Shown: positions 21,390 to 32,030 of the stretch, piece by piece | Position numbering within the stretch: position 1 is the stretch's first letter | How the letters are laid out: every line of letters begins with the position of its first letter | Source of the DNA: Rachicladosporium sp. CCFEE 5018 | Lineage: Eukaryota > Ascomycota > Dothideomycetes > Cladosporiales > Cladosporiaceae | Direction: 5' to 3' | DNA: 64,000 nt | Assembly: GCA_002077045.2 (NCBI GenBank) | Contig: KZ111182.1 | Span: forward strand, 104,676 to 168,675 | Translations under genes and position numbers: made by a program | Notes under the pieces: generated by a model | Databases searched by the model: none | What the model saw: the letters and a program-made list of their open reading frames with translations, nothing else | What the model was told of the DNA's origin: nothing

Positions 21390-23448
21390 ATGACCGAGAC
21401 TAACAGAGACACGGCCAGGCGAGAAGAGGACGAATACGAATACGGTACTTGGCGTTCCTCCAAGAGCGGATTGTCAAGGCATATCGTTGGACAGGAGGAA
21501 TTGAAGGCGGCGCGCATGACGACCGTGGTGATTGCGTTGGTACTGAGTATCTTCCTGGCAAGTACGACACGCGACAGGCATATCCGCAAACACTAACAGC
21601 GTTGCAGTGCTCTTTGGACATGGTACGCCCAGATCGCTCTCAACTTCGCCTCGTGTGCTGACAGCTTCGCTCAGACCATCGTCGCCACTGCAATACCCAG
21701 CATCACGGTGTGTGGATAGCAGGATCAGCATGATACCACAAGTAGCTGACCGAGATGTAGAGCCAATTCAAGGCAGTAGAAGATGTCGGTTGGTACGGCA
21801 GCGCATTTCTGCTGACAGTGTCCACGTCTCAAGCAACTTGGGGACAAGCTTACAAGCACTTCGATCTCAAGTCGGCATTCTTAATCAGCATCGCCATTTT
21901 CGAGATCGGCAGCTTGATCTGTGGTACGCTACTCCGACGGTGGACATGTGCATCACGCTGCTGATAATGTCATAGGACTTGCGCGAAGCAGTATCGCCTT
22001 GATCATAGGACGCGCAGTGACGGGTCTTGGTGCTGCAGGAGTGGTGTCTGGAGCATACTCGATCGTCGCCTTCTCGGTCGTACCACACAAGCGGCCTGCT
22101 TACATGGGGATACTCGGAGCAACCTATGCCTTTGCAAGCGTATTTGGTCCGGTCCTTGGTGGCTTATTTGCTGATAAGATATCCTGGCGATGGTGGTACG
22201 TCGACCCACAATCGCAGTGGCACCGTTGACACCGCTGCTGACGATGACAGCTTCTGGATCAACCTCCCCGTGGGCGCCGCAGCTGTGGTCCTGATTGCAC
22301 TCACCTTCTCTACACCGACTGCACAGGCTCTCGATCCCGCACGAAAACGGAGTCTACTGACCAAGCTCTCCCACATGGATATACCCGGCCTGGTCACTCT
22401 CTCAGCATCAATAGTAGCGCTGCTTCTGGCGCTCCAGTGGGGCGGCGTCTCCAGACCGTGGGGATCAGGGACTGTAATCTCTTTGCTCGTCGTGTTCCCG
22501 CTTCTTCTTCTACTCTTCGCTATGATCGAATGGGCTCAAGGAGAGCGCGCAATGCTTGTGGCACATATTGTCAGAAGGCGAGAGGTTTGGGCTGGCGGAG
22601 CTCTGGTCTTCCTGTCAGCGTACCCTGACCTGAATACTATGAACTCACTGACGTCGTTCCAGCACTGGCGCAGCACTCTTTGTCTTGGTCTATATAATCC
22701 CACTATACTTCCAGTTCGTGCAGGGCTGCTCTGCAGTAACGAGTGCGATCCGGAATCTGGCACTCATCATACCGCTCAGTAAGTTCTCCCCCCAGCTCAA
22801 CGTGATGTCTCACCTGATGATTTCGCCTCTAGCATTCTCTACAATGTTCTGTGGAGCCGTCATGACGCTCACCGGCCACTTCGCCATACTACTCGTCCTT
22901 GGCTCGTTGACGGGAACGATTGGCTGTGGCTTGATCTATACTCTCGGAGTGGACTCGACTGCCACAGCTTGGGTTGGCTCTCAGATCCTGGCCGGCATCG
23001 GGCTGGGCATGTGCTTCCAGACTCCAGTCATGGCTGCGCAGGCACTCGCGCCACAAGAGGACTTAGCTACCACTTCGGCGATCATGATCTGTACGTTGCT
23101 GCATCCGCTTCCAACCCGTGGAAGCGCAGCTGACTTGAACCAGTCTTCCAGACTATGGGCGGTGCCATTTTCGTCTCCGCGGCGCAATCGAGCTTCAGCA
23201 ATAGCATCATATCAAGTGTGGTCCTGCGAAAGGATGCAGGTCTGTCATTCAAGGCTCTCACACTGGGCGCAACCCAGCTGAAGGGCATGCTATCGACAGA
23301 GGAAATGAGCTCGGTCATCGCTGCGTACATGGATGGGCTGTCGACGACATTTGTGATGGCTCTCGTGCTCGCGGCGTGTTCGATTTTGGTATCGCCACTA
23401 TCCCCTTGGATCAACGTGAAGGGGAAAGTGCCCGTAGGGATGGCCTAA
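21390..23448 (+). CDS. DHA2-family MFS transporter (14-TM drug:H+ antiporter type)
   Basis: Nine exons (21390-21561, 21600-21622, 21675-21707, 21761-21923, 21976-22195, 22251-22613, 22663-22778, 22833-23090 and 23144-23448) sum to 551 codons, giving 550 residues. Two exons are very short, 23 and 33 nt. The spliced N-terminus reads CSLDM/TIVATAIPSIT, the classic DHA2 TM1 motif. It is followed by FKAVEDVGWYGSAFLLT, the GRAVTGLGAAG motif, FADKISWRW and FWINLPVGA (motif C region), then hydrophobic helices to the end. Predicted plasma-membrane exporter of toxins or secondary metabolites. The ATG at 21390 (MTETNRD) gives a usual acidic N-terminus; an upstream in-frame ATG at 21282 is possible. The frames look broken in raw DNA, but splicing restores one continuous protein, so it is not a pseudogene. 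Confidence 0.88.
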
Positions 23449-23524
23449 GAACGTACTGTACAGAGCATCGCCTTGCCTAGAAGCCACGATTCCAACTTTA
23501 CTGACGACATGCATCATCAATCAT

Positions 23525-24890
23525 TCAATCTTCCGCCCCAGCACCCTCCCCTGAATACCGCCTCACCCCTCCACCTCCATTCTCATGCTCCTCAACCTCC
23601 GCATCAGCCGGTCCAAACCCACCCCACCCCTCGAACTCCTCCGCGAACTTCACAGCAGCCTTCAGATAAAACGAGTTCGCGTCACCCCAAGTCTTCCCCG
23701 CTTCCCGCATACTTCTCAGCGCCTTGACAAAATGCGCATCGGTGCGATACCGTCCCTTCAGTGCCTTCTCGGTGACAAAGTCCCAGCCCCGCCCATCGAG
23801 CTCGACAAGTTTGATAGTGTCGATGTTGATTTTCGGTCTTAGCTGGGCAATGAAGACGAGGAGAGTGAAGAGCCACCATTGTCGCACTAGCGGGACGTGC
23901 CAGCGTGATGGCAAGATGGGCAGGAGCACACGGACAGCGTGGGAGGTTGTGAGGAGGTGTACGGCGAAGAAGTCGTACTTCTCTTGGCCTTGGGCTGCGA
24001 CGAGGAGGGCGACGGCGACTTTCTGGCTTTCGGCGAATTGCTCTTTAGGATTCTTCAGATCCCAGGAGTTCCAGTGCTCCAGTACTGCCGCGGCTGCGGA
24101 CTCGTTGGCGAGGATGGTGGAAATGTTGTCGCTTCCCCTGTGATCCAGTAGTCCTTCAAACGTCTTGTCATGACTGATGCGGTCCAAGATCGTGAAGAGG
24201 CTATCTGTCGGCTGCTTCGAAGGTCGCGTGTACTTCGGATCATCGAGGTAGACGTGCCAATCATTGCGAAAGCAGGCTGCAAGACCTAGAGCTTCGATAG
24301 CTATGGTTCGCGAGGAGAGCTCGTGGGCGTAGCCGAGGTGGATTAGGGGGTGTCCGAGGCCGGCTATCAGGTTATTGATTAGGGGTTCTTTGCCTTGCAG
24401 GAGGAATTCGTCCAGCAGGGCGTGCCAGTCGTAGCCGTATTTCACTAGTTGGTCTTCGAAGAAGTCGATGAAGGCTCGTTGGTATCTGTGATCTCGGTCA
24501 GTTGTGGTTAACTGTGGCAAAGTAAGGCGGCCGTGCATACTCTCGCTTCCCCAAGAAGTCCCTCCAATCGTGACGTGCGATCTCGCCTGGACTATCGGTC
24601 CATGCTTCCAGATGTTTGCTCTCAGCCTCGTAGACGTGGTTCAGTTGCTCCGCGTCTGCGCCAAGAATGTAGGCCGATCCTAGAACATGCGGCGTGTGAT
24701 TGTGGAACCTGAGCTTGTTGTAGATGATGCTATGATTGATGTGGTTTGCCTTGATGAGATGCTTGATAGCTCGGGCTCGTTTCTCGGGTTTGTCTTCGAT
24801 GCTGTGGGTTTCCACTTTGGGGAGGCGGATGCCGCCACCTGTGAGGAAGTTGCCTATGTCAGGCAGGGATGGAAAGCGGATTTGCAGCAT
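23525..24890 (-). CDS. DUF4243 / questin-oxidase-like protein
   Basis: Two exons (24890-24541 and 24485-23525) with a 55-nt GTATGC...ACAG intron; 436 residues. The sequence has the helical layout of the questin oxidase-like (DUF4243) family, which includes Baeyer-Villiger-type cofactor-poor oxidases such as AflY and GedK. Motifs include NHTPHVLGSAYILGA, the Trp/Asp-rich WRDFLGKREYQRAFIDFF, the LIHLGYAHEL block (about 180-190) and YDFFAVHLLTTSHAVRVLLP. The C-terminus is Gly/Glu-rich. It ends 76 bp from the DHA2 transporter, tail to tail. DUF4243 genes often occur in polyketide clusters, but no polyketide or peptide synthase is in this window, so a housekeeping or orphan role is just as likely. 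Substrate unknown. Confidence 0.82.
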
Positions 24891-25288
24891 CGCCCGGTAA
24901 TACGGTGGATACTGTGTAAAGATGAGCGATGGCCGTGAAAGGCGCGATTAGTGAGGAGTGATCAATGTGACTAGGTGAAACATGTCATCATGCGAGGTTC
25001 AGCATCGATCAGGCGGAAGGCAGTACAAAGCTGAGGTGAAGTGATGGACAAAGCTTCCCCACCAAAATGTGAGAGATCACGACATGAGGATTCGAACACG
25101 TCAACAGCAACATAGTACATGTCTCTGATGGTAAGAACTACAGGATGAAGATGACAACAGGCTCATTAACCGGACTATACAATTACACTTGAGGCGCCAT
25201 TGCCACCTCTTGCTCAACGGCTACCAATTCGTTACATCCGAATCGCGACTAGAGACAGACGGAGTGTGTGCCGCAGCTATGGAGTCTT
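24891..25288. other. Intergenic, DUF4243 gene promoter side / TspO 3' side
   Basis: 398 bp; no coding feature or repeat seen. Confidence 0.35.
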
Positions 25289-26065
25289 TCAATCCTTCTT
25301 CTCGATCGTTGGTTTCGAGTTTTTTCTCAAGTCCCAGTCGTTCAGATACCCAGTCCCCGCACACAAATACGTAGCGAAGCTCAGCCATCCGAGGTAAGGC
25401 GCCAGCAGCCATCCAGATCGCTGATCAACCCGGCCCCAAACATAGATGAGCCATCCATTCAGACCAGTGAGTGTGACGATATCTGTAAGAGCCGCCACTG
25501 GGCGGTTGTAGCCGAAGAACAGTGGCATGAATAGCATGTTGAGCCCGAGCTGGATCGTGTACAGTGTAGCGCCCTGCTTTGCGAGCGAGCTCGTGGCTGG
25601 GCTAAGTGAGTTGGCGCCGTTCGTCCACGCAAGATGTGCAGAGAGCCCCATGAAACCATAAAGAGCCGTCCATGCTGGGCCGAAGAGCCAGGCCGGTGGG
25701 TTACCGGGACTATCATGATGTCAAAATTGTGCTTGTGATTGACATGGCCGAGGATGGCTTGCGAAGACGCGATACTTACTATGAAGAGGTCAGCCGTTGA
25801 TACTTACAATCCCCGCACATTCTAAGTACCAGACTCCGAACCTACCGGTTTTTTGAACGTGCCGTACTGTTGCTTGGTCTTGTCGGCTGGCTTGAGCGTC
25901 AGTACTTCGGGCGACTCTGAGCGGATGACTTCGTCAATTTGGCTACCTACGTCGAGTGATGACATATCCCGAGGCAGTTCCCAATACGATTGGTAGCAGT
26001 ATTGATGCTGCCGCATTCTCGAAGATGAACGCTGGGAGCGTAAGGGACGGTATAAAGGTTGTCAT
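25289..26065 (-). CDS. TspO/MBR family membrane protein (translocator protein)
   Basis: Exons 26065-25951, 25886-25847 and 25709-25289 sum to exactly 192 codons (191 residues). TspO proteins are five-helix membrane proteins binding porphyrins and sterols. Visible are the N-terminal helix SILLPIVLGTASGYVI, KTKQQYGTFKKP, NPPAWLFGPAWTALYGFMG (the family hallmark), the IQLGLNMLFMPLFF helix and WLLAPYLGWLSFATYL. The first intron (25950-25887) is canonical. The second interruption cannot be one ordinary intron: joining CCG to the downstream exon gives TCC CGG TAA, a stop. Removing an inner intron (25845-25779, GTAGGT...CATAG) creates an outer donor G/TAAGT, and removing that (25846 plus 25778-25710) restores the frame as KKPPGNPPAW. 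This is the pattern of a [D1,2] stwintron. Confidence 0.88.
25710..25846 (-). other. Candidate [D1,2] stwintron (nested twin intron) in the TspO gene
   Basis: The inner intron 25845-25779 (67 nt) has donor GTAGGT, branch site CTGAC and acceptor ATAG. It sits between the first and second bases of an outer donor: G at 25846, then TAAGTAT from 25778. The outer intron is then 70 nt, ending GATAG at 25710. Only this two-step excision yields the phase needed (exon ending CC, next exon starting T). A single intron gives an in-frame stop after two codons. Confidence 0.65.
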
Positions 26066-27015
26066 CTCGGTGATGTTGGATTGGGAAGCGACCAGGAAGA
26101 TGCGATATCAGCGCTCCGACTTTGACAGAATAAGATAGAAATCAAAGCGAGCCTGAGTGTCCAACCCAGTGACTTATACCTTATCGGAAGACACAGGATG
26201 TTGTTCGGTGCTGTGTCACGCCATGCCCGCAATCATGCATGTGCTGCGACTTCGAGGCAGTCTCAAACAAGTTAGTGCATGCGACGGGGACGGCCCGCAG
26301 GTAGCTCCTGCCGCCTGCGCCCCTCTCACTTGAGCCGACACGTCCATCGCCTCGACCTCACTTCACTTGACACCATTGAGCGCGTGCCCGGCCATCACGT
26401 CTACGTGAGCGCTGTACACAACCTCATCAGCATCACCAATACTTCACACTTGTGCGTATACCTCTCCCTCAGCTTCACGCGCTGGCGTCTGTGCCAGTCG
26501 CGCCCTCCTTCAGCTTCAGAATGAGCGCCTCAGCCATGCCACTCCGCGACGTGTGCCCTCGAGCCACCGCGAGCATGGCATCTATTCCATCCTTCCCACA
26601 GCCTTAAGGGCATCATCACTCATTGAAGCACGCGTTGTTTATACTTGCTTGGCAAAGTTGTTCTCTTCTGACGCGCAATGGCAAATAGTCAAACTCCCCC
26701 CCCACAGCACTTCACTCAGGCTCCACAACTGGACGCTGGAGTGAGTGTGGCTGTCTCAGGGTCTTCAGGAAATCAAGCCTCCTGGACGCTGTGCATGGAC
26801 TGACCGAAGAATCCGGACGGGCCAGACCTCGCCACCAGCCGAACACCGTATTGCCAGGCCATCACTGGACATATATTTTTAAGCATAGAGCGTCAGAGTC
26901 CGAGACCCGGACCACGTTATCGGCCAGCATCGACCACAAGTTCAGCAGACAGCAGCACACGGCACAGCAGAGCAGCGATAACCTCATCCGGCCTTCTAAC
27001 ACGATCATCAGAGGT
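26066..27015. promoter_or_regulatory. Divergent intergenic region, TspO / ARS2
   Basis: 950 bp between two divergent starts. Contains C-rich pyrimidine tracts (for example CCCCCCCCAC near 26698). No convincing gene. Confidence 0.4.
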
Positions 27016-29924
27016 ATGGAGTACGCGGAGTACTCACGCGACTCGCCGGATCGCGCTCCTGTCCGCGATGGGCGCGACGATTACCGTGCAAACGACTCTT
27101 ACCGCGAGCGGCGTCGTTCCCCGGTCACTGGTGAGTTATCCGATTCATACTCTTCCCCTCCAAATCCGTCTATGTCTTCACAATCACCCCTGGAGTCATG
27201 CCTCCGCCTCCTTCCGACCAACCTGAGTGGGCTCTCGATCGACGACAAGGGCCATGGAGACATGCCCTTGGACTTGAGAGAATTCTCATTCACGGAAGTC
27301 CTGGAAGACGGGGAGCTGAATGATCCGGAGTGGAACGACTTACAACTTTTCTCGTCACCGTTAACTCTCAGAAGGCTTCGATGACACTTGCTTACGTGAC
27401 CTAGACCGTCGGGTCGATGATAGGGATCGTACCCGCCGCCGCTCCCGCTCCCCTGGAGTCGACCGCTATGCACCAAGCCGCGTACCTCGCGATGACTACT
27501 ATTCGCGTCGTGATCAAGAGCCACGTCGCGACCGCCGTCGATCATCGCCTGGCGACCGTGGCGCGCCGCCGACCATCGACCGCTACGTCCCGAGCCAGGC
27601 ACCCAATCCCCTCAGCCTCGTCAATCCAATCGTAGACCCCATGCTGCTCGAGATCCAAGCTGGCTATACCTACTTCGCGGAGCACTGGCGCCAGGAGAAG
27701 CGCATCAAAGAGGAGAGAGAGTTCGCGAAGTCCGGCAGGCGCCCAGCCATTAAAGGCGATCGTGAGATGCGCTCTGATCGCGATGCGGAGAAGACAGTCA
27801 TTCAAGCTGCCTACGACGAGTACAAGGTCAATCTGCAGAAGAAGCACGCTCAACAATTTGTTCGTGCCCACAAGCATGAAAACTGGTTTCGCGAGCGCTA
27901 CGTTGGTGAAGTCCGTGAGCCGTTCCGCGCCAAGCTTATGGGATACCGCCGCGAGCTTTACGATCTCTGGGTAAACGATCTGAACGAAGGCGTGTTCGAC
28001 AACTTCAGTCTTGAGGGCATATACAAGTCTGAGTCCAACGGCGCTGGCGGCGTACTTGAGAAAGAGGAAGGCGAGGCTACCGCTGCAACAGAGGTCCTTG
28101 GAGTTGGCGATCTGGATGCTGCTCTTGGCGGTGACATTCGCGATCCGATCGCATCGCTGCCAACTTTGCTCATTAAAACACTTGGCCCCAGTGTCGGACG
28201 TGTCCAACTGGAGGATCTGGCCAAAGAGCACCTCGGCGAGGGCGAAGGTGGATTCAAGCACTTGTCACTTGCGGACCCGAATCCGCTGAAGAAGTGCTTC
28301 CGCATGGGCTGGATGATACTCAACCCCGAGACGCCAAAAGCTGATACTATGGCTACACCCGAGGCTGACAGCAGTGAAGCAGTCGAGGCGCCTAAAGGCA
28401 GTATTGGCGAGCGTGCCCTGGAGAAGATCAATGGCAAGGTCATCGAGGACGGCTCCGATCGTGGAGGCTTCACTGTACACTTCGCGCTCCATCGCCCGCC
28501 GACCGAGCCGCGCAAGAAGGCGTTGTGGGATCTGTTCTCAACTCCCGAGCGCATCGTCCGTGACGCCGAGCTCGCCACCCGTCTTGTCCGCCAGCTCGAC
28601 AACGAGCTGGGCGACAATTACTTCGGCGTCGCCAAGGTCCTGCAGCGTGTTGAGCAGCTCATCGAGTCCGGCCAGCTGAAGGCGCCATCGCCGCCTTCCC
28701 AGGACAACGCTGACGAGGACATGGATGTCGCCGAGGAGAATGGGGAAATCATTGAAGAGCAGGAGCCAGCCTCCGACCTCAGTACCAGCATCGAATTCAT
28801 CCAGACTAAGAAAAACCTTGACCTCCTCGTCGAGTATCTCCGCCGCGTTCACAACTTCTGCTTCTTCTGTGTCTTCGAGTCCGATTCGGTGCATGAGCTG
28901 CAGCGCAAGTGTCCGGGTGGTCACCTTCGTCGCCCACGCTCGTCACTTACCAGCACTGCCGTCGAAGTCGGTCGGGCTTCTGCTGCTGGACAGGACTTCC
29001 CATTGAGATCGGACCGCGGCAACGGCAGGCCAGTCTCGCCTAATGAGGATGGGGATGCGGAGTTTGGGAGCCCGGTCATGGAGCGTAAGATGACTGTGCT
29101 GCCAAGGGAGACGGTGGGCCAATTCCAACGCGCCTACAAGTGGGTGAAGACGTTCGAGGACAAGATCTTGCAGTTGTTGGAGCCGGGGAATGTCGACATA
29201 GTGAAGTTGGGAGGGACGTCACTGGAGGACGGGGTCGACGACGAACTGAAGAAGGTAAGAAAGCATCGTGTCTGAGATGTTGTCATCTACTAACACATTA
29301 CAACAGTGGGTCAAGCTGGAGGATTCTAATCGCATCCGCTGCAAGGTGCCTGAGTGTACCAAGCTCTTCAAGGGCATGGAGTTCTGGCGCAAGCACGTCG
29401 AGAAGCGTCACGAGGAGTTTTACGACCGTGTGATCAAGGACGTCGAGCTCGTCAATACTTACGTCCTCGATCCCGCTCACATCGCGCCCGGTCGCAGCGA
29501 CGCCAACTCCAACGGCCACTACCCCATCGGCCAAAACGGCCAGCTGACAGGCACCCCCCGTGGCTTCAACCTCTCCCAGCACATGATGGGAACTGGCATG
29601 CCCGGCTTCAACCCAGGGATGACTCTGCCAACCGGCTGGGGTCCTCCAGGCTCAGCCACGAACCCCATCATGGGCATGATGGGTGCCACCGGTCCTATCC
29701 GCACTGGCGGCATGCGCAATAATAACTACCGCAATGCAGGACCCTATGCTCGCAACGACGGCCGCGCCCGTCAACCCAGCTTCACTGGAATTCGCGACCA
29801 GCGTACGTTGATTGAGCATGGCGTCATCGGACCAATTGCCGCTACTACCGGCAGGTCTATGCGGAGCTATGAGGATCTTGACGCTGCTGTACCGACCAAT
29901 GCTTCGGCCGAGCTCGACTACTAG
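27016..29924 (+). CDS. pir2: ARS2/SERRATE-family RNA-processing factor (Pir2-like)
   Basis: Exons 27016-27130, 27405-29254 and 29307-29924 sum to 861 codons (860 residues). ARS2/SERRATE links the nuclear cap-binding complex to RNA processing and decay; fission yeast Pir2 acts in heterochromatic RNA silencing. The N-terminus is Arg/Asp/Ser-rich. Next comes the SERRATE/ARS2 N-terminal helical domain (TYFAEHWRQEKR, ENWFRERYVGEVREPF, DLWVNDLNEGVFDNFSL), then acidic linkers. A NFCFFCVFESDSVHELQRKC block follows, and then the C2H2 zinc finger CKVPECTKLFKGMEFWRKH with VEKRHEEFYDRV. The C-terminus is Gly/Met/Pro-rich (GTGMPGFNPGMTLP), matching the ARS2 tail. The first intron (27131-27404) is long, 274 nt, and is open in the upstream frame to 27384. 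The ATG at 27016 (MEYAEYSRDSPDR) is the best start. Confidence 0.88.
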
Positions 29925-30779
29925 AATTGGTCGAGTTGCCTTCGCAAGCTTTAATTGTGTGCATGTGGCTGACGTGCAAATGTAGATCTTACCCAGCGGG
30001 TCGATCTGGCCATCGTTGAGGTCATGTGAGGAATGGAGAGGACCTGTAAATTACGGGCTCGGGCGCAGAAGCTCATTGGCATGGAGGAAGGTTGGGCTTG
30101 GCGCCTGCTCCAGGGCTCACTGCGTACGACCGCGAGGCAAGCGGGAAATGGTATAAAACTTTCACGAGATCGGTGCGCTTCCTGCAAATTTTCCGTGGTG
30201 GATCGAAGGAGGACATGGAAGCAGGCCCGTAAATTGGGGCCGGAGTGCCCAAAGCAGAGGATCCTGACAGGATGCACTGCGTGTACATACTATCACAGGT
30301 AGCCATTGCTGCACTTTCGATCAGCTCATCACTATCTCTCACTCCAGATTGCGCCTCCTCCGTATTCTTGACGCTTCCACTCGACCTGTCTGCTCGATCC
30401 GGGTGGTCATCGGTACAGCCTGTCGACTCCCATAGCGTGAATCTGATACACTGCCGTCAAGCGAACTCTCCGATGCCGAACCAAGTACGATTCTTGGCAT
30501 CGACCTCAAACAAGACGTGTCCCTTGTCGCGTCAACACATCCGACGTCATTTGCTACTTTCGCTTGCCAGCGGTGCGTCCACGCGCTGCCACGCGACCTT
30601 GGATTGTTTGCGACAATGCTGAGATTGCTGCAACAGGTGAGAGCGCGACTCGTTCACTTTGTTGTCTTCACTGCTTCCTCCTCAGAGGGCGTAGCATTAC
30701 TGCCGTAGTCTCACTGCGAGGCCTGCTACCACCCAAACACTAGAGCAAGACCGAATTATCGCCACAGACGCCAGCAACT
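29925..30779. other. Intergenic, ARS2 3' side / SUR7-like promoter
   Basis: 855 bp between two plus-strand genes. Short open frames only; nothing recognised. Confidence 0.35.
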
Positions 30780-31676
30780 ATGCGCTTCCTCGCCATCCTC
30801 CCCGTGCTCCTCAGCACCGCCGCCCTGATACTCACAACGCTATGCCTATTCGCCGGCTCTTGCCCAGGCTGCATGGAGGACTACGCCCTCGTCACGCTGA
30901 ACACATCTCGGATTGGCCAGAACGTCCTCAACACTACTTCTTCGGAGAGCTCGAACCCATTCATCTCCTTCATAGACAACGTGACGAATTCTATCGAAAG
31001 TGAAATCAACGAAGGCCTGAACTCCTTTGCGAAGGAACTCGGCTTACACGACTTCTACTCCGCGCACATACTGGACTTCTGCGAGGGTTTCTACACTCTT
31101 ACAGACATTCCCAACGCCACCGTGTCGAAGTCCGACATCAGGAAGAACGTCACGGACTGCAGTAACCGCACGGCTATGTACCATTTCGACCCTCAGCAGA
31201 CGCTACAGCTCGAGCTGAACAATAGCGGCAACAGCAACATCAATCTAACTGATCTGAACTGGCCGGACGAGATTGATGCTGGTCTGAAAGCACTGCGGAT
31301 CGCTTCGCAGGCCATGTTCGTGCTGTACTGCATCGCCATCGCGTTCGCAGGTGTTGCCTTTCTCGCAGCACTGGCTAGCATTTTCTTCACTGGACGGATT
31401 AGCAGCTTCATCAATGTTCTTATTGATCTGCTTGCTTTCCTGGCGATTGGCATTGCGTCTGCCATCGCGACGGCTATTGCGGTCAAGGCTGCGGATGTGA
31501 TCAATCATTACGGTAATGAGATTGGCGTGTCGGCGCAAAGGGGTGGCAAATTTTTGGTCTTGACTTGGGTTGCTACTGGAGTGATGTTCGTGGCGAGTCT
31601 GGTGTGGTGCTTTGACTGCATTGCTGGGCGGAAGGACAAGAGCAGGAGATACAAGAGTGAGAGTGGGTACTCTTGA
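30780..31676 (+). CDS. SUR7/PalI family tetraspan membrane protein
   Basis: Single exon, 298 residues. The N-terminal signal-anchor helix (FLAILPVLLSTAALILTTLC) ends in a GSCPGCM motif. It is followed by a roughly 150-residue outside loop with several N-glycosylation sites (NTS, NTT, NVT, NAT, NRT). Three further helices start at MFVLYCIAIAFAG, FINVLIDLLAFLA and FLVLTWVATGVMF. A short basic, Ser/Tyr-rich cytoplasmic tail ends the protein. The layout and the early Cys pair fit the SUR7 family of eisosome-associated cortical proteins. It is the second tetraspan in the window; its sequence is not close to the one at 4591. Confidence 0.75.
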   Translation: MRFLAILPVLLSTAALILTTLCLFAGSCPGCMEDYALVTLNTSRIGQNVLNTTSSESSNPFISFIDNVTNSIESEINEGLNSFAKELGLHDFYSAHILDFCEGFYTLTDIPNATVSKSDIRKNVTDCSNRTAMYHFDPQQTLQLELNNSGNSNINLTDLNWPDEIDAGLKALRIASQAMFVLYCIAIAFAGVAFLAALASIFFTGRISSFINVLIDLLAFLAIGIASAIATAIAVKAADVINHYGNEIGVSAQRGGKFLVLTWVATGVMFVASLVWCFDCIAGRKDKSRRYKSESGYS

Positions 31677-32030
31677 ATGACTGAACGACGAGTACTTGGC
31701 GTTTGGGACACTCGATTGGAGTCGTGGAGCTACGCTGGTCGTGGCTGGGTTCATGATGAGCGATATACCCCAATTTCTTGTATGTATGCGACAGGTAATT
31801 CAACAATGATCACCAAAATCTTCGGCCCACTTCCCGGGACGCTCATATGCTGCTATGGAGGTATGCATCCATGCAACGACCTTGTCTACAGACATCGCGC
31901 GGAGATCACCAAGGCTTGAAAGTAGCGTTAAACTCTATCTCTCATACATACTGTGAATTCTAGCCACACTGCTACGGATGCGCCTGAAAGAGCTTTACTC
32001 ATGTTGCAGAACTCCGGAGAAGACCTTACC
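31677..32030. other. Convergent intergenic region
   Basis: 354 bp between the SUR7-like stop and the beta-lactamase-fold gene stop. Nothing else seen. Confidence 0.35.

Noticed and set aside
21282..23448. MFS transporter as a frameshifted pseudogene
   Set aside because: Eight canonical introns join nine exons into 551 codons with all family motifs in order.
21390..24890. Secondary-metabolite gene cluster
   Set aside because: No polyketide, peptide or terpene synthase or cluster regulator lies within the window; only a transporter and one DUF4243 gene are present.
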